Of a DNA stretch of 64,000 bases, positions 1 through 8,769 are shown in pieces (positions within the stretch are counted from its first letter, which is position 1; every line of letters starts with the position of its first letter). The position numbers and the translations under genes were made by a program. This DNA comes from Acidiluteibacter sp963716125 (GTDB lineage Bacteria; Bacteroidota; Bacteroidia; Flavobacteriales_E; Vicingaceae). Location of the stretch: NCBI GenBank assembly GCA_963716125.1, contig OY970294.1:2542001-2606000 (forward strand), read 5' to 3'. The notes beneath the pieces were generated by a model. It was not told the origin of the DNA and did not search any database. It worked only from the letters and a program-made list of their open reading frames with translations.

Positions 1-1
1 A

Positions 2-661
2 TTGATCTCAAAATTTACTGCAGATGAAATCGCTTTAGAAAGAGCAGTTCTTACACAGCAAATTCAAATGAGTTATGATTTTCCGGTCAAAGAAGTTGTT
101 TTAATGGGCAGATATCCTCATTTTAAAAATCAGCCAACGAAAGAAGACTTTACAGCAGTAGATAAAGCTTTAGAGTTTACCGATATGAAAGAATTTGCCA
201 ATCGATCCTATCAAACATTATCAGGTGGAGAAAAACAAAGAGTGCAAACCGCTAGAGTTTTTGCACAAATACAATTAGAAGATAATAAAGAAGCAAATAA
301 ATTATTGCTTTTAGACGAACCTTTGAACAATTTAGACATTCATCATCAACATTTAATACTACAAAGAATTAAGCAATTTTCTGAAAAGAAAAATGTGACT
401 TTGTTGGTATTGCACGATTTAAATATGGCAGCGCAATATGCTGATAAAATTCTATTGTTGAAAAATAGTCATCAATTAGCTTTTGGTACGGTAGAAGAAG
501 TGCTTAACGAAGACTTAATTAGCGATTGCTATGAATTAAAAGTAAAAATAGATAAACATCCCTACTTAGACTGTCCTACTGTATATTTTGGGTGTTATGG
601 TCAAATGTATCAGAAATTTAATCCAACAGTAAAAGGACATTCCAATCTTATCACTGTTTAA
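2..661 (+). CDS. hmuV: Haem ABC transporter ATP-binding protein, 5'-truncated by window edge
   Basis: ATPase subunit of a haem importer, acting at the inner face of the cytoplasmic membrane. The visible 219 residues contain the ABC signature LSGGEKQR (residues 73-80), Walker B LLLLDEP (101-107) with the following D-loop, and the switch histidine in LVLHD (138). Walker A is missing because the gene starts before base 1; the TTG at base 2 is not a real start. The family call (HmuV/FecE-like) rests on the ABC motifs plus the next gene, hmuS, 20 bp downstream, and the receptor and HmuY-like genes that follow. Fe-siderophore ATPases look very similar, so the haem assignment is mostly from context. 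Confidence 0.85.
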   Translation: MISKFTADEIALERAVLTQQIQMSYDFPVKEVVLMGRYPHFKNQPTKEDFTAVDKALEFTDMKEFANRSYQTLSGGEKQRVQTARVFAQIQLEDNKEANKLLLLDEPLNNLDIHHQHLILQRIKQFSEKKNVTLLVLHDLNMAAQYADKILLLKNSHQLAFGTVEEVLNEDLISDCYELKVKIDKHPYLDCPTVYFGCYGQMYQKFNPTVKGHSNLITV

Positions 662-681
662 TAATTATAATTATAAAAAAA

Positions 682-1740
682 ATGGAAACTCAAACACTTA
701 CATTAAAAGAAAAGTGGGAAGCTTTACAAAAAGAACAACCACAATTAAGAATAAGAAATGCAGCAGCTGAACTAAATGTTTCGGAAGCAGAATTATTGGT
801 ATTAAGCTGTGGTGAAAATGTAATCAGGCTTAAGCCTGATTTTACCGATATTTTAGGCAATGCCGAATCTTTAGGAAAAGTGATGGCATTAACCCGAAAT
901 GACGATGTAGTTCATGAGCGTAAAGGAGTTTATTTAAATCCTTCTCTAGACAATCCTCATGTTGGATTATTTGTAGGTGAAGACATAGATTTGAGAATTT
1001 TCTTTACTACTTGGGGTTCGGCTTTTGCTGTAATCGAAAATGCAGAGGAAAAACCGAGAAAAAGTTTGCAGTTTTTTGCAAAAGATGGAGAAGCTATTCA
1101 TAAAATTTATTTAACTCCATTGAGTAATGATAATGCTTTTGATGCAATAGTAGAAAATTTTAAGTCTGAAGACCAATCTCATACAATTACAACTGAACCA
1201 AAGAAAGTAATTGCAGAAGAAAAGTCTGATAGTGAAATTGACGTTACTAGCTTCCAAGAAGGATGGAGAAATTTAAAAGACACACATGACTTCTTTGGTT
1301 TATTAAGAAAGAATGGAGTATCAAGAACGCAGGCATTAAGATTAGCACCAGAAGGTAATTATTCAATAAAAGTTTCCAATAATGCTTTAAGAGAAATAGT
1401 TACAAAAGCAGCTGAGAAAGAAACTCCAATTATGGTTTTTGTTGGAAATCCAGGTATGATTCAAATTCACACAGGACCAGTTAAAAAATTAATGGATCAC
1501 AATGATTGGTTTAATATTTTAGACCCTGATTTTAATTTACATGTTAAAGAACAATCTATTGCAGATTCTTGGATCGTTAGAAAACCATCAGATGATGGAA
1601 TGGTAACCGCCTTAGAATGTTTTGATAAACACGGGACTCAAATAGCTCAATTATTTGGAAAAAGAAAACCGGGAATCCCTGAATTGGAAGACTGGAGAAT
1701 CATAGTTCAAGAAGTAGAAGATCAATTAAAATTAAAGTAA
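682..1740 (+). CDS. hmuS: Haem-degrading / haem-trafficking factor, HmuS/HemS family
   Basis: Cytoplasmic haem-binding protein of the HemS/HmuS/ChuS family, which receives imported haem and releases its iron. At 352 residues it has the usual family length and the expected internal duplication: an N-terminal half (about 10-165) and a C-terminal half (about 190-350) joined by a charged linker rich in K and E. Both halves carry the family pattern of an LR-rich helix followed by a beta-sheet core (for example RNGVSRTQALRLAPEG-like text in the second half). The ATG is 20 bp after hmuV and the stop is 4 bp before the receptor gene, so it is co-transcribed with them. Confidence 0.85.
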   Translation: METQTLTLKEKWEALQKEQPQLRIRNAAAELNVSEAELLVLSCGENVIRLKPDFTDILGNAESLGKVMALTRNDDVVHERKGVYLNPSLDNPHVGLFVGEDIDLRIFFTTWGSAFAVIENAEEKPRKSLQFFAKDGEAIHKIYLTPLSNDNAFDAIVENFKSEDQSHTITTEPKKVIAEEKSDSEIDVTSFQEGWRNLKDTHDFFGLLRKNGVSRTQALRLAPEGNYSIKVSNNALREIVTKAAEKETPIMVFVGNPGMIQIHTGPVKKLMDHNDWFNILDPDFNLHVKEQSIADSWIVRKPSDDGMVTALECFDKHGTQIAQLFGKRKPGIPELEDWRIIVQEVEDQLKLK

Positions 1741-1744
1741 TAAT

Positions 1745-4024
1745 ATGAATAGTTTTCGACTAATCTTAAGTTTAATAACTGCTTTATTTAGTTTGCAATT
1801 CGCTCTTGCTCAACAAATAAATATTGTAGATTCTGAAACTAACTTACCTTTAGTTGGAGCAACTATTCAATTAATGCAAGAGGGGAAATCCCCTCTTGCT
1901 TATTCTTCAGATAAAAATGGAAAACTAGTACTGCCCAATACAATCACTAATTTAAATCAATCCACTCTTATTAAGGTTTCATTTATTGGATATGTTACAA
2001 TTGAAGATAGCATTACTTTAAATAAAAATTACACCTATCGCCTTAAATCAAATAATTACAATATCAACGAAGTTATTATAACCGCTCAATACTCTCCTTC
2101 AAGTCAAGAAAAGTCGGTTCATAAAGTACATGTAATCGATAAAGCAAAAATAGAAGGAATGGCTGCTGTTAATTTGAGAGATGTTTTAACGAATGAATTA
2201 AACATAAGAATTTCTCAAGATAATATATTGGGCTCAGGTATGAGTTTACAAGGAATAAGTGGTCAAAATGTTAAAATTCTAATTGATGGTATTCCAGTAA
2301 TAGGAAGATTGGATGGACAAGTTGATCTTAGCCAAATCAATTTGAATGATGTAGAACGTATTGAAATTGTGGAAGGACCACTAAGTGTAAACTATGGAAG
2401 TAATGCACTTGCAGGTACAATTAATATTATTACAAAAAAAGAAGCTAATAAAAAGTTGGATATTGGTCTAACCGCTTATACCGAAAATATTGGGACTTAT
2501 AATTTAGCAATCAACACCGCATTCAAATTAAATACCAAACAAAATTTGCGTGTTTCATTGGGTAGAAATTACTTTGATGGATGGAAATCTTCCGATGATT
2601 TTTTCCCAAATTTAAATCAGCAATTAGCTGATAAAATGAGAGTTGACCAATGGAATCCAAAAGAACAATACTTTTCTAGGATACAGTACTTCTATCAATT
2701 CAAAAATTTGCGGTTAGGTTTAAAAACAGATTATTTTGATGAGAAAATAACCAATAGAGGAATCCCGAGAAAAAAAGCAACAACTATTGTTGCATTTGAT
2801 GATTACTACAATACAAAACGTTGGGATAATTCAATATCATTGGAAGGGAAAATAGGAAATAATAGAAGATTAAACGCTGTTGCAGCTTATAACAACTACA
2901 ATAGAATAAAAGAAGCATATCTAAAAGATTTAACAACACTACAAAATCAATTAATAAGAGAAACTGAAGGAAATGATTTGCAAGACACTACAAATTATCA
3001 ATTGATTATGAGTAGAGCAGGTATTGCCACCACAAATTCTGATAGTTGGATAAATTATGAAATAGGATATGATATTAATTATGAAACTGCGTCAGGAAAA
3101 CGAATAGAAAATAACCAACAAGAACTAGGCGATTATGCTTTGTTTACAACAGCAGAATTGACTCCAATTGAAAAACTAATAATAAAACCTGGTATCCGAT
3201 ATGGATATAACAGTAAATATGAAGTTCCATTAACACCGTCATTAAATATTAAATACAGCGAGGGTCAATTTGCATTAAGAGCTTCATATGCTCAAGGCTT
3301 TAGAGCTCCTACTCTTAAAGAATTGTATTTTAATTTTAACGATGTCAACCACAGTTTATTTGGAAATTCTGATCTTAAAGCCGAACAGTCTAACAATTAC
3401 GCGGTGAGCCTTTCGCACAAAAGATTATTTAATACTGTTTTAATTAAAAGCTCCATCAATGTTTTCTATAATGACATTACCAACTTAATTGATTTTGCTC
3501 AAGTTTCAAACAGTGGCGACACAGCTATATATGTGAATATTGGTAAAAATCAAACCAAGGGAGGTACTATAAATATTTCTTTAATAAAAGATGCTTTAAA
3601 AGTAAACTTAGGTACATCTTACATCGGAAGACTCAACAGTTTATCAGCAGAAAATGATGTAGAAAAATTTAGCTATTCTACAGAATTTATGGCAAATGCA
3701 TCATACACTATCCTTCAACCAAAAATTACTGTTTCAGCTTACTTTAAACATCAAGGAAAACTCCCAGGTTTTGGATATCAATCTGATGGTAGTATAGTTA
3801 AATCCACCATCAATAGCTATCAACTCTTTGATGCTACTATTGCCAAACAGTTTTACAAGGATAGAATACAATTAGCTATTGGAATGAAAAACATCTTGGA
3901 TGTTCAGCAAGTACAATCTACTTTAACAAGTGGTGGCGCACATAGCGGAGCAGGATCATCAATTTCAGTAGGTACTGGACGAACATTATTTATAAAGTTA
4001 AATCTTCAAATTTCTAAAAATTGA
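1745..4024 (+). CDS. TonB-dependent outer-membrane receptor, probably for haem
   Basis: Outer-membrane active transporter of 759 residues. Order of parts: signal peptide of about 22 residues ending LALAQ, a carboxypeptidase-D regulatory-like beta-sandwich (about 25-105) typical of Bacteroidota receptors, a plug domain (about 120-230; contains GQNVKILIDGIPV and VERIEIVEGPLSVNYGSNAL), then the 22-strand barrel with the TonB-receptor motif FRAPTLKELYFNFND. The last residues give the usual C-terminal beta-signal-like strand. Placement between hmuS and an HmuY-like lipoprotein points to haem or haemoprotein as substrate. That specificity is inference; the receptor family itself is clear. Confidence 0.9.
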   Translation: MNSFRLILSLITALFSLQFALAQQINIVDSETNLPLVGATIQLMQEGKSPLAYSSDKNGKLVLPNTITNLNQSTLIKVSFIGYVTIEDSITLNKNYTYRLKSNNYNINEVIITAQYSPSSQEKSVHKVHVIDKAKIEGMAAVNLRDVLTNELNIRISQDNILGSGMSLQGISGQNVKILIDGIPVIGRLDGQVDLSQINLNDVERIEIVEGPLSVNYGSNALAGTINIITKKEANKKLDIGLTAYTENIGTYNLAINTAFKLNTKQNLRVSLGRNYFDGWKSSDDFFPNLNQQLADKMRVDQWNPKEQYFSRIQYFYQFKNLRLGLKTDYFDEKITNRGIPRKKATTIVAFDDYYNTKRWDNSISLEGKIGNNRRLNAVAAYNNYNRIKEAYLKDLTTLQNQLIRETEGNDLQDTTNYQLIMSRAGIATTNSDSWINYEIGYDINYETASGKRIENNQQELGDYALFTTAELTPIEKLIIKPGIRYGYNSKYEVPLTPSLNIKYSEGQFALRASYAQGFRAPTLKELYFNFNDVNHSLFGNSDLKAEQSNNYAVSLSHKRLFNTVLIKSSINVFYNDITNLIDFAQVSNSGDTAIYVNIGKNQTKGGTINISLIKDALKVNLGTSYIGRLNSLSAENDVEKFSYSTEFMANASYTILQPKITVSAYFKHQGKLPGFGYQSDGSIVKSTINSYQLFDATIAKQFYKDRIQLAIGMKNILDVQQVQSTLTSGGAHSGAGSSISVGTGRTLFIKLNLQISKN

Positions 4025-4983
4025 AAAATATACTATTTATTCTATTTGCATTTTTACTAATTTCTTGTGAGAAGGAAGAACTGCCTCTTTTGAAACCTGT
4101 TACTGAAGGAGAAGTCACTATAGCATCTGTGGATATGACAGAAAATTACTCCTATCAAATTTGGTTTGATTTAGGATCAAACACTGCTGTAAAAAGAAAT
4201 TTAAAAACAGATTGGGATATCTCTTTTGACGGAGGAGACAGCAACAGTTATATCTATTTAAATGGAAGTTTGGCAGCCAAAGCAGCTATAAGCAATACTT
4301 CAGATTTTAATAGTTTAAACTCAGCATCAAATCTAACTTTCAATAGTGACCATCAATCAGGGAGTAAAGACAGTTTGGCAATTGGAGATTGGCAAAATCA
4401 TCAAAAAGTAATTGTAATTGATAGAGGATACACACCTAAAGGTAAGCTATTAGGTATGATTAAAATACAATTTACAAAACTAGAAAATAATCTTTACACT
4501 TTTAAGTATTCCAAATTAGATGGATCTGATTATAATGAAGCTACCGTTTCAAAAAACAATTTATACAATCGAATTTATTACTCCTTTACTGAAAATAATA
4601 TAGCGGATATTGAACCTTTTAAAACGGATTATGATATTTGTTTTACTCAGTACACTTATATCTTTTACAATCCTTATAACCCCTATTTAGTTACCGGAGT
4701 TTTAATAAACCCTTATAAAACTAGTGTAGCTGAAGAAAGAAACATTTCATTTGAGAATATAGAAATATCAAAGGCACTAGAATATAGTTATTCCAATGAA
4801 CAAGACGCTATTGGATATGAATGGAAGTATTTTGATTTAGCTAATAATGTATTTACTATTTTTCCTAATTATATATTTTTAATTAATGATTCCGAAGACT
4901 ATACCTATAAATTGCATTTTTTAGACTTTTTTGATGACAATGGAATAAAAGGAACTCCTACCTTTGAATACAAACGTTTATAA
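4021..4983 (+). CDS. HmuY-like haem-binding lipoprotein
   Basis: Lipoprotein of 320 residues with a lipobox (LLISC, Cys about 16) followed by acidic residues, as in surface-exposed Bacteroidota lipoproteins. The region after residue 45 matches the HmuY pattern: a WFDL segment, then KTDWDISFDGG, and later FKTDYDICFTQY. HmuY of Porphyromonas captures haem and hands it to the HmuR receptor; here it follows the receptor directly. The start is a TTG that overlaps the receptor stop by 4 bp; no nearby ATG gives the lipobox, so the TTG is accepted and implies translational coupling. The haem ligands cannot be fixed by eye. Confidence 0.75.
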   Translation: MKNILFILFAFLLISCEKEELPLLKPVTEGEVTIASVDMTENYSYQIWFDLGSNTAVKRNLKTDWDISFDGGDSNSYIYLNGSLAAKAAISNTSDFNSLNSASNLTFNSDHQSGSKDSLAIGDWQNHQKVIVIDRGYTPKGKLLGMIKIQFTKLENNLYTFKYSKLDGSDYNEATVSKNNLYNRIYYSFTENNIADIEPFKTDYDICFTQYTYIFYNPYNPYLVTGVLINPYKTSVAEERNISFENIEISKALEYSYSNEQDAIGYEWKYFDLANNVFTIFPNYIFLINDSEDYTYKLHFLDFFDDNGIKGTPTFEYKRL

Positions 4984-4991
4984 AAATTTTT

Positions 4992-5846
4992 ATGAAAGCA
5001 ATACTTATTTTTTCACTTTCCATATTTATTTTCAGCACTGCTTTAGCGCAGAAAATGGATGCTTATCAAATCTATACATCCAACGGAAAAAAAACTTCCT
5101 TTTCAAAATTGATCAAGGATGCCAATGCTAGTGAAATAATCTTGTTTGGGGAATTTCATAACAATCCCATATCACATTGGTTAGAGTTGGAATTGCTTAA
5201 AAACATAAATGAGAAAAAGAATTTAATACTAGGCGCTGAAATGTTTGAAGCTGATAATCAAACTGCTTTAAATAACTATTTAAATGATTCTATAGATGCT
5301 AAAGGATTGGATACCACAGCAAGATTGTGGAACAACTTCCAAACAGATTACCAACCTTTAGTTGACTTTGCCAAAGAGAAACAAATCCCTTTTATTGCTA
5401 CAAATGTTCCAAGAAGATATGCTTCTATGGTTTACAAAGGAGGTTTTAGTAGTTTGGATACCATTTCTGAACTTGAAAAAACTTGGATAGCTCCTTTGCC
5501 TATCACTTATGACAGCACACTGAGTGGTTACCAAGAAATGCTTAAATTAATGGGCGGACATGGTGGAGACAACTTACCACGCGCTCAAGCCATAAAAGAT
5601 GCTACCATGGCGCATTTTATTCTTAAAAACTATACTTCAGAAAATACATTTATACACTATAACGGCGCATACCATTCTGATAATTATCAAGGGATTTTGT
5701 GGTATTTAAAATTGCAAAAACCTGAGTTAAAATATTTAACTATCACTACAGTTAGTCAGGCTAATATTTACCAACTTTCAGAAGAAGCTAAAAATAAAGC
5801 AGATTTTATAATTGTTGTTGATGAGGATATGACTTCGACTTATTGA
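4992..5846 (+). CDS. ChaN family haem-binding lipoprotein-like protein
   Basis: Secreted protein of 284 residues related to ChaN (DUF399), an iron-regulated haem-binding family known from Campylobacter. It has a signal peptide (about 20 residues, ending TALAQ), then the family motif IILFGEFHNNPISHWLEL, and later FIHYNGAYHSDNYQGILWYL near the C-terminus, both rich in the conserved Glu/His residues. Unlike many ChaN proteins it has no lipobox. It lies 8 bp after the HmuY-like gene, so it is the last gene of the haem operon. A dense repeat region follows, with no clear intrinsic terminator. Confidence 0.8.
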   Translation: MKAILIFSLSIFIFSTALAQKMDAYQIYTSNGKKTSFSKLIKDANASEIILFGEFHNNPISHWLELELLKNINEKKNLILGAEMFEADNQTALNNYLNDSIDAKGLDTTARLWNNFQTDYQPLVDFAKEKQIPFIATNVPRRYASMVYKGGFSSLDTISELEKTWIAPLPITYDSTLSGYQEMLKLMGGHGGDNLPRAQAIKDATMAHFILKNYTSENTFIHYNGAYHSDNYQGILWYLKLQKPELKYLTITTVSQANIYQLSEEAKNKADFIIVVDEDMTSTY

Positions 5847-6039
5847 ATCTTATATGTGAGACGTTAGAATTTAGACTTTAGACGTTAGATTTTAGACGTT
5901 AGACCTTAGACTTTAGACGTTAGATTTTAGACTTTTAGACTTTTAGACTTTTTTAGAGATGAGATACGCTAAAAACTAAGAACATATTTATAAACTCAAA
6001 AGAATCGCCGCAGGCAAACCGAACATTAACAATTGAAAA

Positions 6040-6081
6040 GACGTTAGACCTTAGACTTTAGCGTATCTAAGGTCTAATGTC
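6040..6081. repeat. Hairpin repeat, copy 1
   Basis: Arms GACGTTAGACCTTAGA and TCTAAGGTCTAATGTC pair over 16 positions with one mismatch around a 10-base loop (CTTTAGCGTA). Further copies lie at 6487-6528, 6725-6766 and 12731-12772, with nearly the same loop. It may act as a transcript end in both directions or as a REP-like element; neither role can be shown from sequence. Confidence 0.75.
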
Positions 6082-6095
6082 TAAAATCTTGCATC

Positions 6096-6203
6096 TTAAT
6101 TCTTCACAATTTTCCTCACTTCTTCTGCTCTTTATACGTGCTTCAGCTTCTAAATTGCTTCCACATTCGCCATAACCAAAACACAATATATTTTGAGCCA
6201 ATT
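6096..6203 (-). pseudogene. Collapsed array unit (relic 1)
   Basis: About 108 bp reading (minus strand) as the first 27 or so codons of the 122-codon array ORF (LAQNILCFGYGECG...KSRR), joined directly to the last few codons of the 507-residue gene (GTGAGGAAAATTGT...TAA) in another frame. The roughly 1.8 kb between has been lost at a short shared AGAAG/GTG sequence. The same junction occurs in three other relics. Confidence 0.75.
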
Positions 6204-6299
6204 GGGTAGAACGAAAAAACTAAGAACATATTTATAAACTCAAAAGAATCGCCGCAGGTAAACATTAACAATTAATAATTAACCATTTACAATTAATAA

Positions 6300-6406
6300 T
6301 TAATTCTTAACAATTTTCCTCACTTCTTCTTTTTTTAAATGCACTTCAGATTCTAGATTGCTTCCACATTCACCATAACCAAAGCACAATATGTTTTGAG
6401 CCAATT
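6300..6406 (-). pseudogene. Collapsed array unit (relic 2)
   Basis: Same structure and junction as the relic at 6096-6203: start of the 122-codon ORF fused to the 3' end of the delta-60 gene, with a spacer repeat on each side. The few base differences (for example AAATGCACTTCAGATTCTAG) group it with the relic at 6543-6649. Confidence 0.75.
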
Positions 6407-6486
6407 GAGAAGAACAAAAAAACTAAGAACATATTTATAAACTCAAAAGAATCGCCGCAGGTAATACGATTATTAACAATTGAAAA

Positions 6487-6528
6487 GACGTTAGACCTTA
6501 GACTTTAGCGGATCTAAGGTCTAATGTC
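6487..6528. repeat. Hairpin repeat, copy 2
   Basis: Arms at 6487-6502 and 6513-6528, 16 positions with one mismatch and loop CTTTAGCGGA. It lies between the spacer repeat and relic 3. Confidence 0.75.
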
Positions 6529-6542
6529 TAAAATCTTGCATC

Positions 6543-6649
6543 TTAATTCTTCACAATTTTCCTCACTTCTTCTTTTTTTAAATGCACTTCAGATTCTAGA
6601 TTGCTTCCACATTCACCATAACCAAAACACAATATATTTTGTGCCAATT
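6543..6649 (-). pseudogene. Collapsed array unit (relic 3)
   Basis: Third collapsed unit on this side, with the same fusion point. It is followed on the right by spacer repeat, a hairpin, and the 3' end of the frameshifted delta-60 gene. Confidence 0.75.
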
Positions 6650-6724
6650 GAGAAGAACAAAAAAACTAAGAACATATTTATAAACTCAAAAGAATCGCCG
6701 CAGGTAAACATTAATAATTGAAAA

Positions 6725-6766
6725 GACGTTAGACCTTAGACTTTAGCGGATCTAAGGTCTAATGTC
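6725..6766. repeat. Hairpin repeat, copy 3
   Basis: Arms at 6725-6740 and 6751-6766. It sits 14 bp past the stop of the frameshifted delta-60 gene on the minus strand, which would suit a terminator, although no long T-run follows. Confidence 0.7.
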
Positions 6767-6780
6767 TAAAATCTTGCATC

Positions 6781-8303
6781 TTAATTCTTAACAATTTTCC
6801 TGACTTCAACCCCTTCTTCTCCAAAAACTTTTAAAAAGTAAATCCCACTTTCAATGGACTCTAGATTTATCTGATTCACTTTATTGGAATAATTTTTTAT
6901 TAAACGACCTTGTAAATCATATATGCTTATCTGATTTATTTTCTGATTAGGTAACCATTCTAAGTTGATGATAGCATTAGTAGGATTGGGATAAATAGTA
7001 TTGAGATATTGAATTTTTGTATGGAGATTTTTATCATCCAACCCCACACCCGTATTCAAACCGTGAATTTTAATAATAGGTTGGGAGGGTTGACCATTCC
7101 AATATTTAAAATTGCCATACACATAGTAGCCTCCATTAATACTTTTTACAATATTTTTAATATAAGGGATTCCAAATCTAGTAATAGAACTATCAGGACC
7201 AATGAAATTGTTAAAATACTGCGGTTCTATTTTTCCATTTGAATCTACTTTGACTAAACCATTTTTAGCATAACCTTGATATTTATTAAAAGTTCCACTA
7301 ATTAAATACCCATTGTCTTCTGTTTTGGTAATGCTGCCGGCTCCATAGTATGGGCTGGAAGTAGAATCTTCGGCTGCATTAAAATTCATAAAAGTAGTAT
7401 CTAAAGAACCATTGGGATTAGATCGCGCTACTGTAAAATCTACCCAGGATAATCTTTCAGGTTAAATTTGCCAATTATAAAAAATTTACCATTTTTCTCG
7501 ATTGACTCTACTCCATAACCGTTGTTGGTTGGGAGTATAGGATTTCCAAATGTAGTATCTAAATCCCCATTCAAAAAAATACGACATAACCCATTGATGG
7601 TATAACCATCATATTGCGTGAATTTATGATTTAATCCATATACAAAAATTCGATTGCTATCATAAGAAATAAAACCCTCAGGTTGATAATTCATTGAATG
7701 TTGAAATGTACTATCATAATTTCCTTGAGGATCTACCTTAACAATATAAGAATGAGCAAAAGTATCATTGCCATTTATTGGAAAACAAGAAGTAGGTATA
7801 TTATAGCTGTACATATTTGGAATTAAAGCAGAGCCATCTTTAAAAAAGTATGGAGAATACCAACTTTTACAAGGAACACTTTTAAATAAATTCCAAATCC
7901 AACTCGTGTTCGTTATTTTCCCATTGTATTTTCTTTGATAAAGAGAGGTTGAACCAAGAGAAATTAAAATTGTATCACTAATTGGAAAAATTCTCCCCAA
8001 ATTAGTACCTGAACTTCCATCATAATTGTAACAAATATATCCATTGGAGGTATAACAAACATTTCCATCATATTTTTTACCATTATATGAGCGATTAAAT
8101 TCTCCAGCTAAATAAATTTGTCCATTATTAGGATTTTCCCATACATCATTAACCCTTCCTCCTCCAAAAACTTCAAGCATAGTAAAATCCAAAAAAGAAG
8201 TAAAAGAAGAATCTATAGAAAAAGAAGGTTGAGCCATAAGCTCAACCTTCATCCCTAAATTTATAGTTATAAAAATTATAAAATATTTAATTAATTTTTC
8301 CAT
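6781..8303 (-). pseudogene. Delta-60-repeat T9SS surface protein, copy E (frameshifted)
   Basis: Fifth unit of the array. The first 287 codons read MEKLIKYFII (signal peptide ending ELMAQ) through delta-60 repeats to KFNLKDYPG, then the frame closes. The remaining 200 or so codons, ending in the T9SS sorting domain (YPNPTNAIINLEWLPNQK ... VRKIVKN), continue in another frame. The cause is one missing C: TACCCAGG here (about 7441-7448) against TACCCCAGG in copy C. Type 1 middle repeat (YTINGLCRIFLNGDLDTTF). The start overlaps the preceding 122-codon ORF as TAATG. It could be a recent mutation, slippage or a read error; all else is intact. Confidence 0.85.
8224..8250 (-). promoter_or_regulatory. 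Signal-peptide hairpin, copy E
   Basis: Perfect 11-bp inverted repeat GAAGGTTGAGC / GCTCAACCTTC with a 5-base loop, within the codons for the signal-peptide cleavage site (VELMAQP). It is present in all five paralogues; copy B keeps the pairing with different bases. Confidence 0.6.
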
Positions 8304-8671
8304 TAGTGTTGTATTACTACTTTTCCATTTCCGAGGTTTTCTCCATTAGAAATCACTTCATAAAGATACACCCCATTTTTTAATTCTGACAAATTTAATT
8401 GATTAGAGTTTCCATTAAAAGTTTGTTCAAAAACAGTCTGCCCTTGCAAATTACTTACTTTTATTGAATTTTGACTTTCTTTATTAATATTTTCAATATT
8501 CAAAGTAAGAATGTTTTTAACAGGATTTGGAGAAATCTGTATATTAGAATTAGCAATAATTTCTTTAAATTCCTTGTTCATATTATACACTCTTCTGCTT
8601 TTTAAACGCGCTTCAACTTCTAAATTGTTTCCACATTCACCATAACCAAAACACAATATATTTTGAGCCAA
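8303..8671 (-). CDS. Short T9SS sorting-domain protein, unit E
   Basis: 122 codons from a TTG; the only later ATG in frame is at codon 31 (MNKEFKEI). The N-terminus AQNILCFGYGECG looks like the start of a mature exported protein (cut before Q), but no signal peptide is in frame. The rest, from ISPNPVKNILTL to GVYLYEVISNGE...KVVIQH, is a type A T9SS C-terminal sorting domain. The stop overlaps the ATG of the delta-60 gene (TAATG), suggesting coupled translation. It may be a real small protein or a conserved 3' remnant of a larger cargo gene carried along with the unit. Function unknown. Confidence 0.55.
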   Translation of the reverse strand: MAQNILCFGYGECGNNLEVEARLKSRRVYNMNKEFKEIIANSNIQISPNPVKNILTLNIENINKESQNSIKVSNLQGQTVFEQTFNGNSNQLNLSELKNGVYLYEVISNGENLGNGKVVIQH

Positions 8672-8769
8672 TTGAGAAGAACAAAAAAACTAAGAACATA
8701 TTTATAAACTCGAAAGAATCGCCGCAGGCAAACATTAACAATTAATAATTAACCATTTACAATTAATAA
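8672..8769. repeat. Spacer repeat between array units D and E
   Basis: About 98 bp containing AAAAAAACTAAGAACAT, AGAATCGCCGCAGG and a pair of TAATTAAT/TTAACAATT words. It is nearly identical to the spacers at 10662-10759 and 15843-15940. On the minus strand an ATG-initiated hydrophobic frame (MFLVFLFFSIGS) runs here, one base out of frame with the next 122-codon ORF. Confidence 0.8.

Larger units (their letters stand above)
5847..6780. repeat. Composite repeat region at the left end of the delta-60 array
   Basis: No complete gene. It starts with a low-complexity run of GACGTTAGA / CTTTAGAC words (about 5859-5955). It then contains four copies of a spacer repeat recognised by AAAAAACTAAGAACAT and AGAATCGCCGCAGG, three collapsed gene relics and three copies of a strong hairpin, described separately. 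The same words recur between the array genes up to 18025. On the minus strand this is the downstream end of the array, so it may also hold transcript ends for both converging operons. A 65-codon plus-strand frame here is just read-through of relic sequence. Confidence 0.8.

Noticed and set aside
5859..5955. TTAGAC-rich run as a satellite or origin
   Set aside because: Short words without a fixed period; the same words appear as isolated fragments elsewhere (for example 48281-48306), so it is a decayed hairpin repeat.
6524..6721. 65-codon plus-strand frame
   Set aside because: It runs through relic 3 and a spacer repeat in the wrong direction; the composition is that of the repeats.
6781..7389. 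202-codon frame as a separate gene
   Set aside because: It is the second half of delta-60 copy E after the one-base deletion; its first Met is internal in the intact copies.
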